A stretch of 52,527 nt of DNA. Origin: Candidatus Omnitrophota bacterium. GTDB lineage: Bacteria > Omnitrophota > Gorgyraeia > Aquiviventales > Aquiviventaceae. Position numbers and translations under genes: made by a program. The notes beneath the pieces were generated by a model that searched no databases, was not told where the DNA came from, and saw only the letters and a list, made by a program, of their open reading frames with translations. Positions within the stretch are counted from its first letter, which is position 1; the number at the start of each line of letters is the position of its first letter. Shown here piece after piece: positions 16,773-24,699 of this stretch. Location of the stretch: positions 1 to 52,527 of the forward strand of contig JACPRA010000038.1 of assembly GCA_016190215.1 (NCBI GenBank), in the 5' to 3' direction.

Positions 16773-17930
16773 TTATGCGCCTCGGAAATGCGACTGGACG
16801 GCCTGGGCGATGAAGTCCAGATCGTCCTCGGTCAAGTATTGGTGCACGCCGAAATGCAGGCCGGTCCGCCCGATCCGCTCCGCCACCGGGAATTGCCCGA
16901 GCCGGTGTCCCAGGAAACTGAAGACCCGGTGCTGGGTAGGCAGCGAGCCGAAGAGCGTCTTGCACTGGATGCCCTGCGCTTCCAGGTGCCGGTACAGGGG
17001 CTCCATCGAGGCGTTCGGGTCGCGCAGCACCAGCGGCACCGCGTGCGGGCAGATGACCTCCCCCGGCCCGTCGCGGTAGAGAAGCAGCCGGTCCTCGAAG
17101 GGTGCCAGCAATTCCCACAGGCGCGTCAAATACCGGCGCCGGGTGGTGAATGTCTGCTCGAACTGCTCCAGCCCTTCCAGGCCGATGGCGGCTTCCAGGT
17201 CGTTCATTTTGGAGTTGTAGCCCACGCGGTCGAAGTGGAAGTAGAGCTGCCCGCCCCGCCGCCCGTGGCTGCGGATCGAGCGGCACAGATCCGCCAGCTC
17301 GCCGTCCTGCGTCACGATCATGCCGCCTTCCCCGCTGCAAATCATGTGGGCCGCGTAAAAGCTGAACATCCCCAGCGACCCGAATGAGCCGACCACCCGC
17401 CCGCGGAGCGTCGCGCCGTGCGCCTCGCAGGCGTCTTCCAGCACCATCAGCTTGTGCCGCCGGGCAATCTCCGTGATCCGGTCCATCGCGCACGGCTTGC
17501 CCATCGTGTGCACCACCTGGATCGCGCGCGTGCGCGGCGTGATCGCCGCCTCGATCAGCTCCGGGTTGATGTTGAGCGTCTCCAGCTCCACGTCCACGAA
17601 GGTCGGCGTCAGTCCGGCGGCGACGATGCAGTTGGCGGACGCGACGAACGACAGCGCCGGGGTGATGACCTCATCCCCGCGCGCGGCGCCGCGGTCCAGC
17701 AGCGTTGACATCGCCACCAACCCCGCGTCCGTGCCGGAGCTGACGGCCACGGCATGGCGGTAGCCGAACTGCTGCGCAAACCGGCGCTCCAATTCCTGCA
17801 CGTTCGGCCCCTCGGACACCCAGTTGCGGTTCAGCGTCTCGTCAATCCGCCGCCGCCCGGCCGGGCCGATCTCGATGTGGCCGAACGTCACCCGGAACGC
17901 GCTTCGCGCCGACGCTGTCTCTGTGGGCAT
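16773..17930 (-). CDS. PLP-dependent sugar 3-dehydratase-like DegT/DnrJ protein (His replaces Lys)
   Basis: 385 residues of the DegT/DnrJ/EryC1/StrS fold type I. Where aminotransferases carry the PLP-binding Lys, this protein reads FSFYAAHMICSGEGG, putting His at position 195. His at that site is the hallmark of ColD (GDP-4-keto-6-deoxymannose 3-dehydratase) and of the E1/RfbH 3-dehydrases. Length fits ColD (about 388) and there is no Cys cluster as in the iron-sulfur RfbH type. I infer C3 deoxygenation of a 4-keto-6-deoxy sugar. ATG 17930 has AGGAGG 4 nt upstream; the ATG at 17951 has none so well placed. Confidence 0.82.
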   Translation of the reverse strand: MPTETASARSAFRVTFGHIEIGPAGRRRIDETLNRNWVSEGPNVQELERRFAQQFGYRHAVAVSSGTDAGLVAMSTLLDRGAARGDEVITPALSFVASANCIVAAGLTPTFVDVELETLNINPELIEAAITPRTRAIQVVHTMGKPCAMDRITEIARRHKLMVLEDACEAHGATLRGRVVGSFGSLGMFSFYAAHMICSGEGGMIVTQDGELADLCRSIRSHGRRGGQLYFHFDRVGYNSKMNDLEAAIGLEGLEQFEQTFTTRRRYLTRLWELLAPFEDRLLLYRDGPGEVICPHAVPLVLRDPNASMEPLYRHLEAQGIQCKTLFGSLPTQHRVFSFLGHRLGQFPVAERIGRTGLHFGVHQYLTEDDLDFIAQAVQSHFRGA

Positions 17931-17953
17931 GGCTCCTCCTGCGAGTGGCATCG

Positions 17954-19390
17954 TTAGCGGCTCTCGACGTGCGCGAGCGGCTCCGCCTGGGCGCCCAGGG
18001 TGCGGGCCGCCTCGGCGTAGCATTCCGGCGTGCCGATGTCCAGCAGCCGCGCCTCGGAGCAGAACACGCGGGCGCGCCGGTGGCTGAGCAACGTCTGCAA
18101 ATTCGCTTCCAGGCTGTAGGCCCCCATGGGCCAGGACAGCACCAGCTCCCGGCTCAACACGTAGAGGCCGGCGTTCACCCAGCCGTCCGGCACCTCGGCC
18201 TGGGTGCGGAACCCCCGCACCTCGCCTTGCGGCCCCACGTCCCACACGCCTTTGTTGAGCGCGCGCCCTTCCACGTGGGAAGCGCGCACCGCCACGAGGG
18301 TGCCTTCCCGCGCTTCCCGGCTGTGCTGCTGCAGCACCGGCAGGATCGGCTGGGTCACCCACGTATCGCCGTTGAGCGCGACGAACGTGCCGGAGCGCAC
18401 CCGTTCCGCCGCGTAGCGCAGCGCCCCGCCGGTGCCCAACGGCTCCGGCTCCACGACCAGCTCAAGGTTCGGGATCGCGGCGGCTGCATCGGCGATGAAG
18501 GCTTGGAATTGCTCGGAGAGGTACTGGGTGGCCAAGATGAACCGGCTGAAGCCTTCCTGCTGCAGGCGGCGAAGCAGGTGCAGCAGGAAGGGGCTTTCCC
18601 CGACGGGCAAGAGCGGCTTGGGCGTGGCGGTCGTCAGCGTGCCCAGCCGCGTGCCACGCCCGCCGCACAAGATGATCACGTCGGTGGCCTCAGGGGCCGG
18701 CGCCGAGAGGCCCGGCGAGTCGGAGGCGGCACGGGCGGAGGCGGCCTCGCAGATCGGCGCCACCTGCACGACGGCCGGCCTGGGAAAACTGATGATGCGC
18801 TCCGGCGGCACCCCGGCCTCTTGCAAGCGCCTGACCACCGCCTCCTGGCCCGGCAGGGCGGAGACGACGATCTGGTCATACGCGAGCGAGTGGATGGCGT
18901 CCAGGGACAGCACCGGATAGCCGAAGAACCATGCGCTCGACGGCGAAAGCTCGGTCACCCCGGCGATCTCCAAGCCGAGCTCGCGCACCGTCAACAGCGC
19001 GATCTCGGCCATTTCATCCGTGCCGCACAATAAGACGGTGCGCGAGCCGGATTTGGCCAGGGCCGACAACCGCTGGCGGAGGAAGCGGCGCACGCCGCTG
19101 TAGAGCGTCAGCGAATGCTGGATGAATTCGTAGGTGAGGCGGGTTTTCTCGAGCAAGCCTTTGGGGGTGATGAGGTAGCGGATCCGGCTGCGCTTGGTGC
19201 CGGTGATTTTGATGTAGCCTTTCTTCGCCAGCCGGCGCAGCATCAGGTTGGTCAGCCCCAGCGCCGCGCCGATTTGGACGGAGAGGTCGCGCTGGGTCAC
19301 ATCGGGACGCTGCTCGAGGGCGTCGAGCAGATGCATGTCCCGGTACGCGCTGGGTTTGAGCTGGGGTGAGCTCTCACTGGCCCGGGGCAT
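17954..19390 (-). CDS. MarR_EPS winged helix / Rossmann-like / sugar nucleotidyltransferase fusion
   Basis: 478 residues in three parts. Residues ~18-82 are a winged helix (VTQRDLSVQIG recognition region, then LAKKGYIKITG and RYLITPKGLLEK), closely like EPS-associated MarR-type regulators. Residues ~117-203 are a Rossmann-like domain (VLLCGTDEMAEIA). An Ala/Pro linker is followed by a full nucleotidyltransferase (237-470) with LCGGRGTRLG, TPKPLLPVG, LGTGGAL, LNGDTW and DIGTPECY, nearest to HddC-type enzymes. It leads the second half of the glycan locus with two operator-like palindromes upstream, so it may control its own unit in response to sugar pools. That role is inference; the domain order is visible. 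Confidence 0.85.
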   Translation of the reverse strand: MPRASESSPQLKPSAYRDMHLLDALEQRPDVTQRDLSVQIGAALGLTNLMLRRLAKKGYIKITGTKRSRIRYLITPKGLLEKTRLTYEFIQHSLTLYSGVRRFLRQRLSALAKSGSRTVLLCGTDEMAEIALLTVRELGLEIAGVTELSPSSAWFFGYPVLSLDAIHSLAYDQIVVSALPGQEAVVRRLQEAGVPPERIISFPRPAVVQVAPICEAASARAASDSPGLSAPAPEATDVIILCGGRGTRLGTLTTATPKPLLPVGESPFLLHLLRRLQQEGFSRFILATQYLSEQFQAFIADAAAAIPNLELVVEPEPLGTGGALRYAAERVRSGTFVALNGDTWVTQPILPVLQQHSREAREGTLVAVRASHVEGRALNKGVWDVGPQGEVRGFRTQAEVPDGWVNAGLYVLSRELVLSWPMGAYSLEANLQTLLSHRRARVFCSEARLLDIGTPECYAEAARTLGAQAEPLAHVESR

Positions 19391-19419
19391 ACGATCCCAT
19401 CAGCGTGCGCACCCTCAAT

Positions 19420-19436
19420 TGTTCACAGTATGAACG
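19420..19436. promoter_or_regulatory. Operator-like inverted repeat 1 (TGTTCA-N5-TGAAC)
   Basis: TGTTCA CAGTA TGAAC lies 30-46 nt upstream of the MarR-fusion start. On the minus strand it contains TACTGT, a possible weak -10. It shares its half-sites and 5-nt spacing with the longer palindrome at 19486-19512. Autoregulation by the downstream winged-helix protein is inferred. Confidence 0.55.
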
Positions 19437-19485
19437 CAACACGTGAGTTACACCCCTGGAGTTCCGCTCAATGCTGGTGGAATTT

Positions 19486-19512
19486 GAAGATGTTCAAGTG
19501 GTGAACATCTTC
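19486..19512. promoter_or_regulatory. Operator-like inverted repeat 2 (11-bp arms, 5-nt spacer)
   Basis: GAAGATGTTCA and TGAACATCTTC form perfect 11-bp arms around AGTGG. The core TGTTCA-N5-TGAACA repeats the half-sites of 19420-19436, and the two centres are about 71 bp apart. No T-run follows on the minus strand, so it is not a standard terminator for the upstream gene, although a transcript hairpin is possible. Confidence 0.55.
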
Positions 19513-19531
19513 CCTGAATTCGCCTGTCCTG

Positions 19532-21301
19532 TCAACGAAAAACGCGGGGACGCAGCAGGCGCACCAGGCCGGCGGAGGCGATGAGGATGAGGTAGGGTTC
19601 GAGCGGAGCGCGGTGCCGGTAGGCTGATTCCAGAAGGAGGTGCACCACGAGCCGCGACGCCACCACGGTGATGATGAGCCACCATCCCAGACGCGCCTGC
19701 GGACGGCGCAGCATCTCCCGGCCCATCACCACCAGGCCCGCCAGCGCCGCGCCGTACGCATACGCCCACAACCCGGCGGAATAGACGCTGCGCCGCACCA
19801 GGAACAACAGGTCGAACGATCCATAGCCCTGGTCCAGCAGCATCGCCGAGGCGTTGGCCGCCATCGCCTTCACAATCCGGCCGATGACCAGGACGGGGTG
19901 CGTCTGGAGCAGCTCCCAGGCCGCCGCCGGGTCGCGCCAGGGGTTCCACCAAAACTTCAGGTGCGGCGTCGTGTACGGGTAGGCAAACCACTGGTCATTG
20001 ATGCGCGCGTGAATCCCCGACCCGGCGCCGTGCACGAACGGAAACAACACCAGCAGGAACCCGCACGACAGCAGCGCGGCGTGCCGGAGCGCGGTGCGCC
20101 ACCCCACGATCAGCCGCATCCCCAGCACGATCCACAGCACCGCCGCGCCCCAGAAGGCAATGTTCCCTTCCCGCGTGGCGGCCGCCCACCCGAGCAGCAT
20201 CCCGATGCCCAGCATCCACCGGCCCACGCGCCGGGGCGACTCGGCGTAGCGCACCAGCGCCCACACCACCAGCAGCGTCCAGAACAGATCCAGCGCCTGA
20301 TGGCCGATGGCCGCCGCGGAGAACACCAGCAAAAAGTTGAGCGCGGCGAACGCCGCCGCCACCCGGGCCGTGGTCTCGTTGAACAACCGCCGGGCCACGT
20401 CGTAGAGCACCAGGCAGGCCGCCGCGCCGAGGAGCGATTGGATCGCGCAGACCGCGACATAATTCCGCCCGAGGAGCCAATAGACCAGCGCCAAAAACCG
20501 CACGTAGCCGGGCGCGAACAGCGGCAAGCTGCCCAGGGATGTCGAGCCTTCCCCGCTGACGAGTTGCCACGCGATGGCGTCATAAATCGGTCCATCCGAG
20601 CCGGTGTTGAGGAAATCCGGGCTGGAAAGGATGCGCGCCGCATAGAACAGCCGCAGCCCCAATGCCGCCAGGAAGATCGTGATGAGAAAGACTGCGGGGC
20701 GCCGCCACCATGCCGCCGCGCGGCCGGCAAGATCGCGCCGCAAGGATGAGGGAACCACGCGGCTTAGCCCGACGCCGGCCATCGCCGCGCCGATGGCGAA
20801 TCCGGGCGCGGCCAGGATGGACACGACCCACAATCCGAGGAACGCCACGGCCGGCGGCGCCCACTCCAATGAACAAACCCCGCCATCACGAACCCGTCGC
20901 CGGCAGGAGGCGATCCAGCCCTCCAGGCCGATCGTCCCGCCCACCAGCGCCACAGCCCAGACCAGCTGCCAATACCGGACATACCAGGCCGACAGGCCCG
21001 GCGGCAGGTGCCGCGTCAGCGACCAGGAGAGATGGGCCAGCAGGATGCACCAATGCGCGCCGAAGATGATGCCCAGCCGGCGCGGCCGCGGCACCGGCTC
21101 CGCGCCCGGCTGCCGGGCGATCCAGGCGAGATAGCTCCACAGGCTCATCCACGACAGGATCGGAAGGGGAAACACCCGCCCCTGAACCAGTAGGGGGATC
21201 TTCAGCGCGCCGCCGTCCCACCACCACACCTCAGCGAACATGACGGCGCAGACGATCAGAGCGAGGAAGGCCGCAGCGAGCACGCGCAGACGGGAACTCA
21301 T
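19532..21301 (-). CDS. GT-C (PMT/ArnT-like) membrane glycosyltransferase
   Basis: 589 residues with a dozen or more hydrophobic helices. The SSPDFLNTGSDGPIYDAIA loop after a central helix carries the acidic residues typical of GT39/PMT_2 transferases, which take a sugar from a polyprenyl phosphate and act on the periplasmic side. An unusually long N-terminal membrane region (about 200 residues) precedes this loop. Start overlaps the stop of the upstream aminotransferase (ATGA), making it the last gene of the first glycan unit. Donor and acceptor are unknown. Confidence 0.72.
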   Translation of the reverse strand: MSSRLRVLAAAFLALIVCAVMFAEVWWWDGGALKIPLLVQGRVFPLPILSWMSLWSYLAWIARQPGAEPVPRPRRLGIIFGAHWCILLAHLSWSLTRHLPPGLSAWYVRYWQLVWAVALVGGTIGLEGWIASCRRRVRDGGVCSLEWAPPAVAFLGLWVVSILAAPGFAIGAAMAGVGLSRVVPSSLRRDLAGRAAAWWRRPAVFLITIFLAALGLRLFYAARILSSPDFLNTGSDGPIYDAIAWQLVSGEGSTSLGSLPLFAPGYVRFLALVYWLLGRNYVAVCAIQSLLGAAACLVLYDVARRLFNETTARVAAAFAALNFLLVFSAAAIGHQALDLFWTLLVVWALVRYAESPRRVGRWMLGIGMLLGWAAATREGNIAFWGAAVLWIVLGMRLIVGWRTALRHAALLSCGFLLVLFPFVHGAGSGIHARINDQWFAYPYTTPHLKFWWNPWRDPAAAWELLQTHPVLVIGRIVKAMAANASAMLLDQGYGSFDLLFLVRRSVYSAGLWAYAYGAALAGLVVMGREMLRRPQARLGWWLIITVVASRLVVHLLLESAYRHRAPLEPYLILIASAGLVRLLRPRVFR

Positions 21302-22425
21302 GCGCGCAGGAGGCGGGCCAGGCTGTCCACGACGGCGGAGAGCTGGTCCGTGGAGAGCTCCGGGTAGAGCGGAAGCGAGAGGCAGGTCCGCGCGGCGGCT
21401 TCAGCGTTCGGATAACCGCCGGGGCGGGCCGTGATGAACGGCGCGAGCGCGGGCTGGGACGGCAGCGTCGTCGGGTAATGCACCGCCGTGACGATGCCCT
21501 GCTCGGCCAGCGCGGGCTGGATCCGGGCCCGCTGCTCCAGGCGCAGCGTATACAGGTGGTATATGTGATGATGGCCGGGCAATTCGCCGGGTAGGTGTGC
21601 CAGCTCCGCCACGCCCGCGCGGGTCAGCAACTGCGCGTACTGCCCCGCGTGCCGCCGCCGCGCCTGGTTCCCGGCGTCCACGTGGCGCAGCTTCACCCGC
21701 AGGATCGCCGCCTGCAGCTCATCCAGCCGGCTGTTGCGGCCGATGAGCTGGTGGTCGTACCGGCCGCGGTCTCCGTGATGGCGCAGCAGGCGCAGCCGCT
21801 CCGCGAGCGCGGCATCGCGGGTCACGACCATCCCACCGTCGCCGTAGCCGCCGAGGTTCTTCGTCGGATAAAAGCTCAGGCAGCCGGCATCGCCGAAGCT
21901 GCCCACGCGCCGGGCCGTGATCTGCGCGCCGAAGGCCTGCGCGCAATCTTCGATCACTTTCAGCCGGCGCTGCCGGGCAATGGCCAGCAGCTCATCCATC
22001 CGGCAGGGATGGCCGTAGAGATGCACGGGGATAAGGGCTTTGGTGCGGGGGGTGATGGCCGCGTGCACGGCCGCCGGGTCGAGCGTGTAGGTGTCGAGGT
22101 CAATGTCCGCGAACACCGGGGTCGCGCCGACGGCGACGATGGCTTCCGCCGTCGCGATAAAGCTGAAGGCGGTGGTGATCACCTCATCGCCCGGGCCGAT
22201 CTCCAGCGCCCGCAGCGCCAATTCCAGCGCATCGGTGCCGGAGGCCACCCCCACCCCGTGCGCGGCCTGGCAGAAGGCGGCGATCTCCTGCTCAAGTGCC
22301 TGCCCTTCCGGCCCCAACACAAATTGACCGCGATCCAACACGCGCTGGATCGCGGCGTCAATCTCCGCCTTCAAGCGGCGGTACTCAGCCGGGAGATCGA
22401 GAAAGGGTACCGGTACCGGCATCAT
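21298..22425 (-). CDS. DegT/DnrJ family sugar aminotransferase
   Basis: 375 residues with the PLP-binding Lys at 189 in SFYPTKNLGGYGDGG, the conserved VIEDCAQAFGA Asp and the VASGTDALELAL phosphate-binding region. This is a normal aminotransferase, in contrast to the His variant at 16773-17930. It places an amino group on a keto sugar nucleotide; 3- versus 4-keto specificity is not clear. ATG 22425 is chosen (a second ATG follows it); a TTG start at 22470 would add 15 residues lacking family similarity. It overlaps the TviC-like gene by 41 nt. Neighbours suggest use on a UDP-HexNAc uronate or a dTDP-4-ketosugar. Confidence 0.82.
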   Translation of the reverse strand: MMPVPVPFLDLPAEYRRLKAEIDAAIQRVLDRGQFVLGPEGQALEQEIAAFCQAAHGVGVASGTDALELALRALEIGPGDEVITTAFSFIATAEAIVAVGATPVFADIDLDTYTLDPAAVHAAITPRTKALIPVHLYGHPCRMDELLAIARQRRLKVIEDCAQAFGAQITARRVGSFGDAGCLSFYPTKNLGGYGDGGMVVTRDAALAERLRLLRHHGDRGRYDHQLIGRNSRLDELQAAILRVKLRHVDAGNQARRRHAGQYAQLLTRAGVAELAHLPGELPGHHHIYHLYTLRLEQRARIQPALAEQGIVTAVHYPTTLPSQPALAPFITARPGGYPNAEAAARTCLSLPLYPELSTDQLSAVVDSLARLLRA

Positions 22426-23356
22426 GTTTCGCTTTAAACCAGGCCGCCGTTTGGCGCAGCCCATCCGCAAAGGTGACCGTCGGCTCCCAGTGCAGCACGC
22501 GCCGCGCCAGGGAGATGTCGGCCCGCGTGCGCCGCACGTCGCCGACGCGGGCCGGCAGGTGCGTCGGCGCCACGTCGGTGCCGAAGAGCGCGTTGAGCGC
22601 CTGCAACACGTCCAGCACCGAATGGGTTTCCCCGCAGGCGATGTTGAACACCCCGCCGCCCGCCCCCGGCGCCACCGAGGCGCGGATGGTGCCGGTCACC
22701 ACGTTCTCGATGAACGTGAAATCCCGCGACTGCTGCCCGTCCCCGTAGACCGGCGGGGACTCGCCCTGCAGCACGCACGCGATGAATTTGGGGATCACGA
22801 CCGCATAGTCGTTGTCCAGCCCTTGCCGCGGGCCGAAGACGTTGAAATACCGCACGCTCACCGCGTCCAGCCCGAAGCTGCGGGAAAAGAGCCGGCAGAA
22901 CTGCTCGCCGCAGAGCTTGGAGAGGGCGTAGGGGGAGATCGGTTCGGTCGGCTGCTGCTCCGTCGAGGGCAGCCGCTCGGTGTTGCCGTAGACCGAGCTG
23001 GACGAGGCCAGCACCAGGCGCCGGACGCCCGCGGCCTTCGCCGCCTCCAGCACGCGCACGAGGCCGAGGATATTCACGTCGGTATAGCCGGCCGGGTCGC
23101 TCATGGACTTCGGCACGCTGCGCCACGCCGCTTCATGGATCACGTACTCGATGCCCTGCATCGCCCGGCGCACCGGCTCGGGGTCGCGGATATCCCCCTG
23201 CACGAATTCCACGTGGCTGCGCACCGGCTCGAGGTTCTCCAGCCGGCCGGAAGAGAGATCATCCAGCACGCGCACGGCATGGCCCTCGCGCACCAGCCGT
23301 TCGGCGATGTGGGAGCCGATGAACCCTGCTCCGCCGGTGACGAGATAGCGCGCCAT
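22385..23356 (-). CDS. UDP-sugar C4 epimerase (WbpP/TviC-like)
   Basis: 323 residues: NAD loop TGGAGFIGSH, SSSSVYG, active-site SPYALSK (Y-x3-K) and RYFNVFGPRQ. These fit the UDP-GlcNAc/UDP-GlcNAcA 4-epimerase branch (WbpP, TviC, Gne). The dehydrogenase directly upstream (23362-24699) is of the TviB/WbpA type, so the pair probably produces a UDP-GalNAc-uronate. The gap between them is 5 nt. General UDP-glucose 4-epimerase activity is an alternative. Confidence 0.82.
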   Translation of the reverse strand: MARYLVTGGAGFIGSHIAERLVREGHAVRVLDDLSSGRLENLEPVRSHVEFVQGDIRDPEPVRRAMQGIEYVIHEAAWRSVPKSMSDPAGYTDVNILGLVRVLEAAKAAGVRRLVLASSSSVYGNTERLPSTEQQPTEPISPYALSKLCGEQFCRLFSRSFGLDAVSVRYFNVFGPRQGLDNDYAVVIPKFIACVLQGESPPVYGDGQQSRDFTFIENVVTGTIRASVAPGAGGGVFNIACGETHSVLDVLQALNALFGTDVAPTHLPARVGDVRRTRADISLARRVLHWEPTVTFADGLRQTAAWFKAKHDAGTGTLSRSPG

Positions 23357-23361
23357 CGCGG

Positions 23362-24699
23362 TTACAGCTTCACCAGGCGGGCGGACCGGACCGAACGATA
23401 TTGATTGCGCGTATCGAGGATGAGCGGAGCGTGCCGGAGGACCAGGCCGTAATCCACGCCGGAATGGTTGGTCAGGATCACCACCCCGTCGGCCTGTTTC
23501 AGCCGCGCCGCCGTCAGCGGGACGGAGCGGTACACGCCGCCGTGCAGTTGCGCGGAGGGCACGTGCGGGTCGTGGTAGCTCAGGCGCGCGCCGCGCTCGA
23601 CGAGCTCATGCGCGACGTCAAAGGCGGGCGAATCGCGCAGATCGTTGACATCTTTCTTATAGGCGAGGCCCAGGAGGAGGATGCGCGACCCCTTCAGCGC
23701 CTGCCGGCGCTCGTTCAGCGCGGCGGCCAGCTTCTCCACGACGTGGCGCGGCATCGCGCGGTTGGTTTGGTCCGCCAGCTCGATGAACCGCGCCTCAAAC
23801 CCGTGCAGCCGCGCCTTCCAGGCGAGGTACATCGGGTCGGAGGGGATGCAATGGCCGCCGATGCCCGGGCCGGGGTAAAACGGCATGAAGCCGAACGGCT
23901 TGCTCGCGGCCGCCTCGATCACTTCCCAGACGTCCAGCTTGAGCGTGTCGCACATCAGCGCGATCTCATTGACCAAGCCGATGTTCACCGCGCGGAAGGT
24001 GTTCTCGAGCAGCTTCACCATCTCCGCCACCTTGGTGGACGACACCGGCACCACGCGGGTGATCACCTGCCCGTAGAGCAGGCTGGCCGCGGCCAAGCAG
24101 CGGGGCGTCACCCCGCCGATCACCTTGGGGATCGTCGTGGTCTGGTACGTGGCGTTGCCCGGGTCAATCCGCTCCGGGGAAAACGCCAGGCAGAAATCCC
24201 GTCCCGCCTTCAGGCCGTCCGCTTGCAGCATCGGCAGGATCACCTCGTCCGTCGTGCCCGGGTACGTCGTGCTCTCCAGCACGATCAACTGCCCCCGGCG
24301 CAACGACGCCGCGATCGGGTGGGCGGCGGCGAGGATGAAGGAAATGTCCGGCTCCCGCGTCTTGCGCAGCGGGGTGGGCACGCAGATGATGATGGCGTCC
24401 AGCTCATCGAGCCCCTCCAGCGTGTCGGCGGCCCGCAGGCGCCCGCCGCGGATGAGCCGCGCGAGCTCCCCGTCGGCGATGTCCGGGATGTACGACCGCG
24501 CGGCGTTGACGTTCGCCACGCGCCCCGCATCCACGTCCAACCCCGTGACCTGGAACCCCGCCTTGGCGAACTCCACCGCCAGCGGCAGGCCCACGTACCC
24601 CAGGCCGATGACGCCGACCCGGGCGGTCTTCTGTTCCAAGCGCCGGGTTAGCTGGTCCAGCGGCGTTGCTGCAGATACGCGTCCAGTGCGTTGTCCCAT
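23362..24699 (-). CDS. UDP-N-acetylglucosamine 6-dehydrogenase-like (WbpA/TviB)
   Basis: 445 residues with NAD loop VIGLGYVGLPLAVEFA, ICVPTPLRKTREPD, AFSPERIDPGN and the catalytic Cys in GPGIGGHCIPSDP; the His next to the Cys and this spacing are typical of UDP-HexNAc dehydrogenases rather than UDP-glucose dehydrogenase. The C-terminal domain (GLAYKKDVNDLRDSP) is complete. It oxidises C6 of a UDP-N-acetylhexosamine. The start lies 52 nt inside the end of rfbD, with GGAAGG upstream. Followed by the TviC-like epimerase. Confidence 0.84.
   Translation of the reverse strand: MGQRTGRVSAATPLDQLTRRLEQKTARVGVIGLGYVGLPLAVEFAKAGFQVTGLDVDAGRVANVNAARSYIPDIADGELARLIRGGRLRAADTLEGLDELDAIIICVPTPLRKTREPDISFILAAAHPIAASLRRGQLIVLESTTYPGTTDEVILPMLQADGLKAGRDFCLAFSPERIDPGNATYQTTTIPKVIGGVTPRCLAAASLLYGQVITRVVPVSSTKVAEMVKLLENTFRAVNIGLVNEIALMCDTLKLDVWEVIEAAASKPFGFMPFYPGPGIGGHCIPSDPMYLAWKARLHGFEARFIELADQTNRAMPRHVVEKLAAALNERRQALKGSRILLLGLAYKKDVNDLRDSPAFDVAHELVERGARLSYHDPHVPSAQLHGGVYRSVPLTAARLKQADGVVILTNHSGVDYGLVLRHAPLILDTRNQYRSVRSARLVKL

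Noticed and set aside
19486-19512. Intrinsic terminator of the first glycan unit
   Set aside because: The hairpin is followed on the minus strand by AAATTCC with no T-run, and its half-sites recur 71 bp away.
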